Shown here in pieces: positions 19,438 through 29,017 of a DNA stretch of 64,000 bases. A program made the translations under genes and the position numbers. Origin of the DNA: Caulobacter sp. (GTDB lineage Bacteria > Pseudomonadota > Alphaproteobacteria > Caulobacterales > Caulobacteraceae); assembly GCA_017744495.1 (NCBI GenBank), contig JAGIBE010000133.1, positions 6,998 to 70,997 on the forward strand. The letters are read 5' to 3'. The stretch's first letter is position 1; every line of letters begins with the position of its first letter. A model generated the notes under the pieces. That model did not search any database. It saw only the letters and a list, made by a program, of their open reading frames with translations, and had not been told where the DNA came from.

Positions 19438-19475
19438 TTGACTGAGTCAAGTAACCTACATGTTGACTGAGTCAA
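19438..19475. promoter_or_regulatory. Two copies of perfect 13-bp palindrome TTGACTGAGTCAA, candidate MarR operator
   Basis: TTGACTGAGTCAA at 19438-19450 and 19463-19475. Confidence 0.75.
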
Positions 19476-19715
19476 CACCGGAAAGTGCAACGCGCCGCCT
19501 TCGCCGCCCCTTCGGTCGGGACGCCGAAACCTCTGCTATGCGGGCCTTTGTTTTCACGTCCGATACGAACCGATACAATTGGTCGGTCCTCAGGGCGTTT
19601 CACGACATCCGCACGAAACAAACCCGGCTCTCCTAGGGGACGGGACGCACGCCCGCGACCATGGCGGCCATGGCGAAGGTCCAGGCGTGGCCATAATACG
19701 GCTGTATGGAGCCTC

Positions 19716-20435
19716 ATGACCTCGCGCGCGCTTCCCGAAACCGCCACCGTCCTGCTGGTCGAGGACGACGACGTCCTGCGTCAGGAGATGGCCGGCTATC
19801 TGGACGCCCAGGGCTACACCGTCCGTGAGGCCGCCACCGTCACCGCCGCGCGGGAGGTGATGGAGACCCGTCCGGTCGACGTGATGGTGCTGGACGTCAA
19901 CCTGCCCGGCGAGAACGGCCTGTCGCTGTGCCGCCAGGTGGCGGGGACCGACGGTCCGGCCATCCTGCTGCTCAGCGCCCTGGGCGATCCGGTCGATCGC
20001 ATCGTCGGGCTGGAACTGGGCGCCGACGATTACGTGGTCAAGCCGATCCCCCCGCGCGAGCTGCTGGCCCGGGTCAAGGCCCTGATGCGCCGCCGGGCCG
20101 GGGGCAAGGGTCCGCGCAGCGACATCCGCCTGTTCGCCGGCTTCCGGCTGGACGTCGGCGCCCGCCAGTTGACCGCGCCCAACGGCGTGCTGCTGCTGCT
20201 GACGCCCGGCGAGTTCACGATCCTGTCGACCCTGGTCGACCACGCCCGCTCGGTGGTGTCGCGCGACGAGCTGCTGACCATCATCGCCGGCGAGACGGTC
20301 GAGAACCTGGGCCGCCGGGTCGACCTGCACATCAGCCGCCTGCGCCGCAAGATCGAGGCCCAGAGCGACGCGCCGCTGATCCGCACCTATCGCGGCATGG
20401 GCTACATGCTGGACGCCAGGGTGACGCTGGAATGA
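19716..20435 (+). CDS. OmpR-family response regulator
   Basis: VLLVEDDDVLRQEM, VMVLDVNLPGENGL, DDYVVKPIPPRELLARVKALMRR, ISRLRRKIE...IRTYRGMGYML. Confidence 0.95.
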   Translation: MTSRALPETATVLLVEDDDVLRQEMAGYLDAQGYTVREAATVTAAREVMETRPVDVMVLDVNLPGENGLSLCRQVAGTDGPAILLLSALGDPVDRIVGLELGADDYVVKPIPPRELLARVKALMRRRAGGKGPRSDIRLFAGFRLDVGARQLTAPNGVLLLLTPGEFTILSTLVDHARSVVSRDELLTIIAGETVENLGRRVDLHISRLRRKIEAQSDAPLIRTYRGMGYMLDARVTLE

Positions 20436-22393
20436 CCGCCCCGGGGGGAACAGCTCGGCGCGCTTTTCTGGCTCGCCTGGCCCAGCGATGGCCCAGCCCG
20501 CCGATCGCCGTGCAGATCCTGGCCCTGCTGCTGGCCGCCGTGGTGGTGGCCCAGACGGTGACCCTGGGCCTGACGGTGCTGTTGCCTCCCGCCCCGCCCA
20601 TGCACCACAGTCTGGCCGACATCGCCGCCGGCCTGCGCGGCGCCATGCCGGACAGCGACAGCGACCGCCCCCTGGTCCGCACGATCGAGACCCAGCCGCC
20701 CAGCCTGCAGAGCCCCGGCTGGGTGGCCTCCGAACAGACCAGCGCCGACCTCGCCCGGCTGCTGAAGGTCCCGCGTGAGAATGTCCGGCTATTGTTCTAC
20801 GCGCCCCCGCCGTTCGCCGGCGCCGAGACCCGCCGTCCTGGCCCGTCGCCCCTGGCCCTGTTGTTCACCACCTATGCCGAGGCCCAGACCCTCCCGGCCG
20901 GGCCGGGACCAGGCGGGGTCGGCATGGGGCCCAATGGAATAGGGGGCGGGATGACGGGCGTCATGATCGGCGGCCCGCAAGGCTTTCCCGGACCGGCCGG
21001 CGGCGGTCAGCAGGTCTATCGCGCCACCTTCGGACCGGCCGGGGCGACCGACCAGCGCATCTTCAGCTACCAGGCGCCTGGCCGTGCGGATCGGGGGAGC
21101 GATCCGCTGTTCACCGCGCCGTTCCGCTCGCGCCAGATGACCCTGCCCGACTCCCTGCGCGGCGTGGCCCCGCCCGCCCCGCCGCTGGACCCGGTGGCCG
21201 ATGCGGTCGCCCGCGAGCCGCCCCGGCGTCCGCCCCCGCAGCCCCAGCCGCTGGCTCGGACCGTGCCGGTCACCGAGCCGGTCCAGGCCGCCCCGGCGGT
21301 CGTCCTGGTCACGCCCAAGGCCGCCGCGCCCGCCCCCGTATCCGAGGTTCCCGTCGGCCGCCCTCTGGCCGCGCCCGAGACGCGCAGCCTGTTCGGCCTG
21401 GCCCCTCCGCCGTTCATCGAGGGCGACTTCGTGGCCGCCCTGCGGGTCGGCCCGAACCAATGGGTGACCCTGCGCCCCCAGCCCGAGGCCTTCCCCAACA
21501 GCTGGCAGCGCCGGGTGCTGATGTGGTTCGCCCTGTCGCTGGCCGTGGTGGCGCCGCTGGGCTGGATCTTCGCCCGCCGCCTGGCCGCGCCCCTGGCCGG
21601 TTTCGCCGCCGCCGCCGAGCGGCTGGGTCGCGACCCGGCCCAACCGGTGATCGTCTCCGACGGTCCCGCCGAGGTCGGCCGCGCCGTTCGGGCCTTCAAC
21701 GTCATGCAGAGCCGGCTCAGCCGCTACATCACCGACCGCACGGCGATGATCGGCGCCATCTCGCACGACCTGCGCACGCCCCTGGCCCGCCTGCGCTTCC
21801 GCCTGGAGCGCGCCTCGCCCGCCCTGCGCCGCGAGATCAGCCAGGATCTGGACCAGATGGAGGCGATGATCACCTCGGTGCTGGCCTTCATGCGCGAGGA
21901 CGCCGAGGCCGGCGCCCGCCAGCGGGTGGACCTTCGCTCATTGCTGGAATGCGTGATCGACGAGGCCGAGGTCACCGGCGCCGACGTGGCCCTGGAACCC
22001 GGCGAACCGGCCGAGGTCGAGGTCTCGGTTCTGGGCCTGCAGCGGGTGTTCGCCAACCTGGTCGAGAACGCGGTCAAGTATGGCGACAGCGCCCGCGTGA
22101 CCCTGCACGTCGAGGGCGACGAGACGGTGGTCGAAATCCGCGACCGGGGTCCTGGCGTGGAACCCGAGGAGCTGGAGCGGGTGTTCACCCCGTTCTATCG
22201 CGGCGTCGAGGCCCGCACCTCCAGCAAGCAGGGCGTGGGGCTGGGCCTCAGCTCGGCGCGGTCGGTGGTCCGCGCCCACGGCGGCGACATCCGCCTGAGC
22301 CTGCCGGGCGAAGGCCTGCTGGTCCAGGTGCGCCTGCCGCTGGTGGGCGCGGCGGTCTCGGCGAAGCCGGTGCGGTTGCAGGCGGCGGAATAG
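20432..22393 (+). CDS. Sensor histidine kinase (HAMP/HisKA/HATPase_c) with long Gly/Pro-rich periplasmic region
   Basis: ATGA overlap with upstream RR; ISHDLRTPLARLRFRLE, NLVENAVKYG, GVGLGLSSARSVV. Confidence 0.95.
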   Translation: MTAPGGTARRAFLARLAQRWPSPPIAVQILALLLAAVVVAQTVTLGLTVLLPPAPPMHHSLADIAAGLRGAMPDSDSDRPLVRTIETQPPSLQSPGWVASEQTSADLARLLKVPRENVRLLFYAPPPFAGAETRRPGPSPLALLFTTYAEAQTLPAGPGPGGVGMGPNGIGGGMTGVMIGGPQGFPGPAGGGQQVYRATFGPAGATDQRIFSYQAPGRADRGSDPLFTAPFRSRQMTLPDSLRGVAPPAPPLDPVADAVAREPPRRPPPQPQPLARTVPVTEPVQAAPAVVLVTPKAAAPAPVSEVPVGRPLAAPETRSLFGLAPPPFIEGDFVAALRVGPNQWVTLRPQPEAFPNSWQRRVLMWFALSLAVVAPLGWIFARRLAAPLAGFAAAAERLGRDPAQPVIVSDGPAEVGRAVRAFNVMQSRLSRYITDRTAMIGAISHDLRTPLARLRFRLERASPALRREISQDLDQMEAMITSVLAFMREDAEAGARQRVDLRSLLECVIDEAEVTGADVALEPGEPAEVEVSVLGLQRVFANLVENAVKYGDSARVTLHVEGDETVVEIRDRGPGVEPEELERVFTPFYRGVEARTSSKQGVGLGLSSARSVVRAHGGDIRLSLPGEGLLVQVRLPLVGAAVSAKPVRLQAAE

Positions 22394-22411
22394 GGGGCGG
22401 TAGCAACGGCT

Positions 22412-22478
22412 GGGGACACACACTCATCCCGCGGCCTCGCCAGGGTTAGCCGCCGCCTTTGAATGAGTGTGTGTCCCC
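22412..22478. repeat. Intergenic hairpin: GGGGACACACACTCAT ... ATGAGTGTGTGTCCCC
   Basis: Perfect 16-bp arms (22412-22427 / 22463-22478) between convergent genes. Confidence 0.9.
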
Positions 22479-22489
22479 GTCAGCCGCGG

Positions 22490-23981
22490 TCAGGACGCCG
22501 GAATCCCGCAATACCGCTCGAGGAAGGCCTGGTGTCCGGGCAGGCCGCCGACGGCCCGGGCGATGTTGGCGCCGAGGTCCGACAGCGCCCCGCGCAGCTG
22601 GTCGGGCGGCATCAGGCGGCCCATCTGGTGATAGCCGGTCGGCTCCAACCGCTGCCCCAGCATAACCTGCAGCCACGAGTCCACCTGGAACAGCTCGCCC
22701 GGCGCCTGGAAAGCCTGAGCGCTTTCGCGGAACAGCTCGATGCGGTGGGCCAGGCTGTCGGGGACGTCCATGGTCCGGCAGCGATCCCAGAACGGGCTGT
22801 CGGTTCGCTCGGTCAGCTTGTAGTGCAGGATGATGAAGTCGCGGATCTTCTCCAGCTCGTCGACGGCCTGCTGGTTGTAGCGGGCGATCACCGCCTCGCT
22901 GAATCCGGTGAACGGGAACAGCTGCATCAGCCGCGTCACGCCGATCATGATCAGGTGGATCGAGGTCGATTCCAGCGGCTCGACGAAGCCGCTGGCCAGG
23001 CCCAGGGCGACGCAGTTCTTGGACCAGGTCTTCAGCCGCCGGCCGGTGCGGTAGCGGATGACGCGCGGCTCGATCAGGCGCTCGCCGTCCAGGGCCTCCA
23101 GCAGGGTGGCCCGCGCCTCGTCGTCCGACATGTACTCGTTGCTGTAGACCAGGCCGTTGCCGACGCGATGCTGCAGCGGAATCTTCCAGCGCCAACCGGC
23201 CTTATGGGCGATCGCGCGCGTGTAGGGCACGGCGGAACCGGTGGACTTGGTCTGGACCGCCAGGGCGCTGTTGGTCGGCAGCCAGTGGCTCCAGTCCTCG
23301 TAGCCGGCCTTCAGGGTCTGCTCGATCAGGAGCCCTCGGAAGCCCGTGCAGTCGATGAAGAGATCGCCTTCGACGAGATCGCCGTTCTCCATGGCCAGGG
23401 CCTGGATGAAGCCGCTCTCGGCGTCCTGTCGGACGCCGGCGATCTTGCCCTCGACCCGCTTGACGCCCAGGGCCTCGCTCATCCTGCGCAGGAAGGCGCC
23501 GTAGAGCGTGGCGTCCAGGTGATAGGCGTAGTTCAGCTCGGGGCCCTCGCCCACCGAGAACTTCTCCGCCTCGGCCGCCTTCAGCTCGAAGCAGTAGTCG
23601 CCCAGTTCGCCGCCGAACCCGGCCGCCTTGGCCTGCAGCCAGAAGTGATGGAAGCCGCCCATCCAGTTCGACTTCCCGACCTGGCCGAACGAGTGGATGT
23701 AGCGGTCGCCGATCCGGGCCCAGTTCTCGAACGAGATGCCCAGCTTGAACGTCGCCTGGGTGGCGCGCATGAAGGCCGGCTCGTCGACGCCCAGCAGGGC
23801 GTTGAAGGTGCGAGCCGTGGGGATGGTGGACTCGCCCACCCCGACCGTGCCGATCTCGTCGGATTCCACGAGGGTGATGTCGAGCAGCGGGCCCAGCTGC
23901 TTGGCCAGGGCCGCGGCCGCCATCCATCCCGCGGTGCCGCCGCCGGCGACCACCACCCTCTTCACGACCTGTTCCTGCACG
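22490..23981 (-). CDS. Flavin-dependent tryptophan halogenase family protein (GTG start)
   Basis: VVVAGGGTAGWMAA, GVGESTIP, TFKLGISF, GWRWKIPLQHR, EPLESTSI; AGGAGA upstream of GTG. Confidence 0.92.
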
Positions 23982-23997
23982 GGCGTTCTCCTGGTCG

Positions 23998-25029
23998 TCA
24001 GCGGTTGAGGCGATTGAGCAGATAGGCCCGCAGCCGCCGGGCCTTGCGGTCGTCCATGGGGCCAAGGTCGCCGCGCGCGCCCTCGGGCAGGTGCGCGGCC
24101 GGCCGGTCGGCCGGGCCGAAGACGTAGTAGTCGAACAGGCGCTTCCAGGCCTGCTTCTCGAAGTCGGGTCGGTCGCGCAGGCTGAGCAGGCCGTGCAGCA
24201 GGGTGTTCATGGGCGAGTCCATGAAGCCGGGCGCGGCGTTCCACCAGTAGTTCACCAGCACGTTGAACGGGGCCAGGGCCTCGACCTGGTGCCACCACAG
24301 CGCCGGATAGACCAGCACGTCTCCCGGTTCGAGCTCGGCCACCTGAGCGGCGGCCAGGGCGTCCTTGAAGCGCGGATGGCGCTGGAAGTCCGGGGCGTCG
24401 AAGTCGACCATGCTGACCGCCTGGCCGCCCGGGGTCATGTCCAGCGGACCGGGATAGAGGTTCTCGACCTGCTCGGGCGGGAACAGGGTGAAGCGCCGCC
24501 GGCCCACCGCGCAGACGGCGATGTTGTTGGACATGTCGTAGTGGGCCGCCGCGACCGTGCGGTTGCCGATCCAGATGCTGGCCAGGGGCGTGGGGTCGCC
24601 CAGGCCGGTCAGGTCCAGGCCCAGGTCGTTCTCGGCCCGCAGGCCCGGCAGATAGGCGTCGATGTCGCTGGAGCCGATGTAGAGCGACGGCGCGCCGGAC
24701 TCGTCCAGGGTCTGCTCGATGCGCTCCAGGAAGGCCGGCAGCGGGGTGCGCTCGGTCTGGAAGTTCAGGCGGGTGACGGCCTCGTCATAGCCGAACCGGC
24801 CCTTGATCTCGGGCGCGCCAGTATAGCCGACGAAACGCTCGCCGCGATCGTGCGACAGCAGCTCGTCCATGGCCGCGCGAGGCGAGACCAGGCCGGCGCG
24901 CACCAGCGGCCAGTCGCGGGCCATGCCGCGGAAAATGGTCGGCGACTGCCGGGTCAGGATATCGTCGAACGGGATCTGGTCGGGCCTCAGCCCCTCGACG
25001 ACCGGCGTCCTGCGGGCGATGTCGATCAT
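23998..25029 (-). CDS. Cupin_8/JmjC-like domain protein
   Basis: IWIGNRTVAAAHYDMSNNIAVCAVGRRRFTLFPPEQ...LEPGDVLVYPALWWHQVEAL. Confidence 0.9.
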   Translation of the reverse strand: MIDIARRTPVVEGLRPDQIPFDDILTRQSPTIFRGMARDWPLVRAGLVSPRAAMDELLSHDRGERFVGYTGAPEIKGRFGYDEAVTRLNFQTERTPLPAFLERIEQTLDESGAPSLYIGSSDIDAYLPGLRAENDLGLDLTGLGDPTPLASIWIGNRTVAAAHYDMSNNIAVCAVGRRRFTLFPPEQVENLYPGPLDMTPGGQAVSMVDFDAPDFQRHPRFKDALAAAQVAELEPGDVLVYPALWWHQVEALAPFNVLVNYWWNAAPGFMDSPMNTLLHGLLSLRDRPDFEKQAWKRLFDYYVFGPADRPAAHLPEGARGDLGPMDDRKARRLRAYLLNRLNR

Positions 25030-25042
25030 CGGATCCCCCCGC

Positions 25043-25759
25043 TCAAATCCCGACGCGCTTGCGGTTCTTCAGTTCGACCAGCGTCGCGACATTGCCCAGA
25101 GACGACAGCACCCATTGGGCCGCCGCCAGGAACCCGGAGCGATGCAGCGCCTGCAGGGCCTCACCGTCCAGCGCCGCAAACCGGTCCTGCGAGATCGTGT
25201 AGAGCTCGGGCAGGTCGTACTGGGTGTGCTCGTCCAGCTTGATCTCGACGTCGACCGGCTCGATCAGGTTCGCGGCCTCAAAGGCGGCGAACATCGCCTT
25301 GCTGAACTCGAGCCCGTCATAGATCACGCCCAGCAGGCGCGCGACGTGCTGGAGATAGGGCGAGTTGCCGCCGGCCGGCAGGAAGACCGGCTCGCCCTCG
25401 CTCGCTCCGGCGACCACGCGGGGATGGTCCAGATCGACATGGATCATCGGCTCGGCGCCGCGCTCGCGCAGGGCGATCGAGAACGGTCCGCGCTGCTGGA
25501 TGGCCGGCACGTAGCGGGCGTTCCAGCCGCCGCCGTCCAGGAACAGGTTCTCGTCCCGATCCAGGCCCAGCAGGGCCACCGACTGGAACGCGCCGTCGGC
25601 GTCCTTGCGGAAGAAGATCGGATATTCGCGCTGAACCGCCTCGAACTCGGTGGGGAAGATCAGCACCTGGTTGATGTTGTCGCCGAACGCGGGACCGTGC
25701 CCCGTGGCGACGCGCAGGTCGCCGTGGTCGACGTTGTTGAGCAGGACTCTGTTCGTCAT
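25043..25759 (-). CDS. SapC family protein
   Basis: FPTEFEAVQREYPIFFRKD...FLDGGGWNARYVPAIQQRGPFSIA, recalled SapC pattern. Confidence 0.9.
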   Translation of the reverse strand: MTNRVLLNNVDHGDLRVATGHGPAFGDNINQVLIFPTEFEAVQREYPIFFRKDADGAFQSVALLGLDRDENLFLDGGGWNARYVPAIQQRGPFSIALRERGAEPMIHVDLDHPRVVAGASEGEPVFLPAGGNSPYLQHVARLLGVIYDGLEFSKAMFAAFEAANLIEPVDVEIKLDEHTQYDLPELYTISQDRFAALDGEALQALHRSGFLAAAQWVLSSLGNVATLVELKNRKRVGI

Positions 25760-25813
25760 GTACGCCTTTCGGCCCCGGCTACGCTGTTGCGATGTCGGGC
25801 TACTGTAGAGAAG

Positions 25814-25841
25814 AAAGGGCCGCTGCGAACAGCGGCCCTTT
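25814..25841 (-). terminator. Rho-independent-type terminator downstream of TonB receptor
   Basis: AAAGGGCCGCTG-cgaa-CAGCGGCCCTTT, perfect 12-bp stem. Confidence 0.85.
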
Positions 25842-25903
25842 CCCCCGACCTAGGTCGGCCCCCTTGGACAAGACGCCTTGGGACCCGACCATCGCTCGCC
25901 CCC

Positions 25904-28900
25904 TTAGAACTTGTAGCGCGCTCCGAGCAGGAAGCGCCGGTCCAGTTCCTGGGCGTTCCATAGCTCGTGCTTGTCGCGAGCGTAGGTGCGCAGGCTCTCG
26001 TTCGTCAGGTTGACGCCTTCCAGCGAGATCGCCAGCTTGGGCGTCACGTCGTAGCTGACGTTGAAGTCCACCTCGCCGAACGGGGCGACGAACACCGGGT
26101 TGCGAGAGCCGCCGCGGTTGGTCGCTTGCAGGAACTTCTGACGCCAGTTGTAGGTCACCCGGGCCGAGACGCCGTACTTCTCGTAGATGAAGGTGGCGTT
26201 GGCCGTGTCGCTCAGACCCAGCAGGGCGAACTGGTCCTGGTTGGGGTTCGCGCCGATGTCGAAGTCCACGTCGCCGCTCACCTTCGTGTAGGCCCCGCCG
26301 AGACCGAAGCCAGTGTCGCCGAAGAAGTGCTGGGCGGCGATTTCGAAGCCGTGGATCTTGCCGGTCTTGTTGTTGATCGGCTGAGCCACCTGGAAGACGA
26401 ACAGGGGATCGGCGGCGTTGGGCGAGACGTCCGTCGCGGCCAGAACCTGGTCGACAAAGGCCTGGTTGAGATCCCCATTCGGACCGCGGTTGGCCTGGAA
26501 CACGGCCGTGGCGGCCGCGACCGAACCCGTCGTGTTGATCAGCGAGGTCATCGTGAACAGATTGACGTCGCTCTGGTCGGCGCCGATCGTGGCCAGCGAC
26601 GCCTTGGCGTCGCCCGACCGGGTGCCGGGAGCGCCCGAGCTGGCGTCACGCAGGCCGAAGAGGTTCTGGTTGAACGTCCCGGTGCCCACGAAGTTGTTCA
26701 CGCGCTTCTCGAAGAAGCCGACCGAAATATAGCTGCTGGGCTTGTAGTACCACTCGATCGAGGTGTCGAAGTTGTCCGAGATCAGCGGTTCCAGTTCCGG
26801 GTTGCCGCGCGTGCCCAGAGGAATGGCGCCGTTGGCGACCGGGCGGTTGGGCGCGCCGGGCGTGACCGAGGCGAACAGGTTGCCGTAGTCCGGCCGCGCG
26901 ATCGTGCGGCTGAACGAGAAGCGCCCGATCAGGTCCTTGACCAGCTCGATCTGGAAATCCAGGGCGGGCAGCAGGTTGCTGTAGCTGTTCTTGCCGGAGA
27001 TCGGCGAATAGGTCGCCGCGGTGTCGATACGGAAGTCGTTGTCGGCGGTCCAGACGATGGCCTGCGGCGTACGGATCAGCGACACCGATTCGGAGTCGGT
27101 CTGTTCGTAGCGCACGCCGGCGACCATGCTGGCGTCACGATCCGCCAGTTGGCCCTTCCAGGTCAGCTGACCGTAGACGGACCAGATCTTTTCATTGACG
27201 CGGTTGTCGTCCTGGGCGGTGACGCCGACGGCGTTGCCCTTGGCCACATAAGGCGGCGACAGGGCGTTGTAGAGGGCGATGGCGTCGGCGCGGAAGGCGA
27301 CCAGGCCGGTGCCGCTCTGATGCGCGTCGAAGGTGTCGAAGCGACAGGCCAGGCAGAACTGCTTGACCAGGTTGCCGGCGTATTGCTGCACGTCGCGCGG
27401 GTTGGAAATGCCCCAGCTGCCCAGGTCCTGCTGGGTGTTGAGGGTGGTCTGCTTCATCTTCGAGTCGCGGTAGTCGAAACCGAAGTCGAACTTGCTGCCG
27501 GCGTCGTCCAGCTCATAGGAGCCGTCGGCGCGGAATTCCTTGATCTTCTGGTCTTGGCTCTGGGCCGAGGTGCGGGCCACCTGGCTGCCCAGGTCGCCGA
27601 TGTCCAGCACGCCGTTGCCGTTGCCGCGCGGCAGGGCGTCGTTGATCGTCACGGCTTGGACCGGGATGTCGCCGTTGAAGTCCACCGAGTGCGACGAGAT
27701 GATCGGCGCGCCGATGCTGACCGAGGTCATGCTGGTGCCGTTCGGGGCGTCGGGGTTGCTCTCCGCCTTCGAGATGTGGCCGTCGACCGTGACCTTGAAG
27801 CGGTCGGTGACGTCCCAGGCGCCGTTCAGGCCGAACGACTTCAGCTTGTCCTCGTTGGCGCGGTACTGCTGCTCGAAGCCCGTGTCCTTGGTGCCGCTGA
27901 GGGTTTCCTGCAGGAAGACCGCGGTGGCGACCGTCGGGTTCTTGTCGAAGGTCACCTTGTCGAACGGACGGTTGAACCAGTTGGTCTGGTCGTTGCGGCG
28001 TTCGAACGACTTGTTGTCGGCGTACAGGCCGTCGGCGGTGATCAGGATGTTTTCCGTCGGACGCCACTGCACCGCGGCCTGAGCGTTGATGCGCTCCCGG
28101 CTGCCTTGCGAGAAGTGGTAGCGGCTGTCGTTGGGGATCGCCACGTAGGTGTTGCCGTTGGCCGGCGCGTTGGTGATTTGGGTGGCGCCGCCGTTACGCA
28201 CGAAGCCGTTCGCCGGGTTGATGAAGTCCGAATAGGTGCGGATGTTCCAGTCGTTCGACGTAGCGCTGGTGCTCGTGAAGTTGCGCTTCTGATAGCTGCC
28301 GAACAGCGTGACGCCGAACTTTTCGTCCGCGTCGGTCCAGTTCAGCAGGCCCGAGACTTCCGGGGTCACCTTGGACGTGTCTTCCAGCTTGTTGTCCATG
28401 CTGGTGTCGTAGACGGCCTTGGCGCCGATGCTGCCCGAAAGGCCGCTCTGGTGCGCGTCGAACGGACGGCGGGTCTTGACGTTGATGGTCGCGCCGATGC
28501 CGCCCGACGGGATGCCCGCGCGGCCGGTCTTGTAGACTTCCAGGGTCGAGACGCCTTCCGAAGCCAGGTTCGAGAAGTCGAACGAGCGGCTGGTGCCGCT
28601 GGCGAAGTCGGCCGAGTCATCGCCGCCGACGGTGGCGACGTTGGCGGAAGGCATGGTGCGGCCGTTCAGGGTCACCAGGTTGAAGCCGCCGCCGAAGCCG
28701 CGGACGGTGACCTGCGAGCCTTCGCCGTTGGTCCGGTCGATCGACACGCCGGTGATCCGCTGCAGCGACTCGGCGAGGTTGGTGTCCGGGAACTTGCCGA
28801 TGTCTTCGGCCGAGATGGCGTCGACGACGCCGCTGTTGCTGCGCTTGATCTCGATCGAGCGCTCCAGCGAAGCCCGAATGCCGGTGACGATGATCTCGTC

Positions 28901-29017
28901 GACCGTGCTGCTGTCGTTGTTGCTCTGGCTCTGGGCCTGCGCCTGACCGCCGGCGAAGATCGCCACGGACAGCGCCAGCAAGGACGCAGAGGTGTTCAGG
29001 CGACGGTGTCGCTTCAT
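25904..29017 (-). CDS. TonB-dependent receptor
   Basis: MKRHRRLNTSASLLALSVAIFAGGQAQAQ signal; VDEIIVTGIRASLERSIEIKR; C-terminal LGARYKF. Confidence 0.95.
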   Translation of the reverse strand: MKRHRRLNTSASLLALSVAIFAGGQAQAQSQSNNDSSTVDEIIVTGIRASLERSIEIKRSNSGVVDAISAEDIGKFPDTNLAESLQRITGVSIDRTNGEGSQVTVRGFGGGFNLVTLNGRTMPSANVATVGGDDSADFASGTSRSFDFSNLASEGVSTLEVYKTGRAGIPSGGIGATINVKTRRPFDAHQSGLSGSIGAKAVYDTSMDNKLEDTSKVTPEVSGLLNWTDADEKFGVTLFGSYQKRNFTSTSATSNDWNIRTYSDFINPANGFVRNGGATQITNAPANGNTYVAIPNDSRYHFSQGSRERINAQAAVQWRPTENILITADGLYADNKSFERRNDQTNWFNRPFDKVTFDKNPTVATAVFLQETLSGTKDTGFEQQYRANEDKLKSFGLNGAWDVTDRFKVTVDGHISKAESNPDAPNGTSMTSVSIGAPIISSHSVDFNGDIPVQAVTINDALPRGNGNGVLDIGDLGSQVARTSAQSQDQKIKEFRADGSYELDDAGSKFDFGFDYRDSKMKQTTLNTQQDLGSWGISNPRDVQQYAGNLVKQFCLACRFDTFDAHQSGTGLVAFRADAIALYNALSPPYVAKGNAVGVTAQDDNRVNEKIWSVYGQLTWKGQLADRDASMVAGVRYEQTDSESVSLIRTPQAIVWTADNDFRIDTAATYSPISGKNSYSNLLPALDFQIELVKDLIGRFSFSRTIARPDYGNLFASVTPGAPNRPVANGAIPLGTRGNPELEPLISDNFDTSIEWYYKPSSYISVGFFEKRVNNFVGTGTFNQNLFGLRDASSGAPGTRSGDAKASLATIGADQSDVNLFTMTSLINTTGSVAAATAVFQANRGPNGDLNQAFVDQVLAATDVSPNAADPLFVFQVAQPINNKTGKIHGFEIAAQHFFGDTGFGLGGAYTKVSGDVDFDIGANPNQDQFALLGLSDTANATFIYEKYGVSARVTYNWRQKFLQATNRGGSRNPVFVAPFGEVDFNVSYDVTPKLAISLEGVNLTNESLRTYARDKHELWNAQELDRRFLLGARYKF

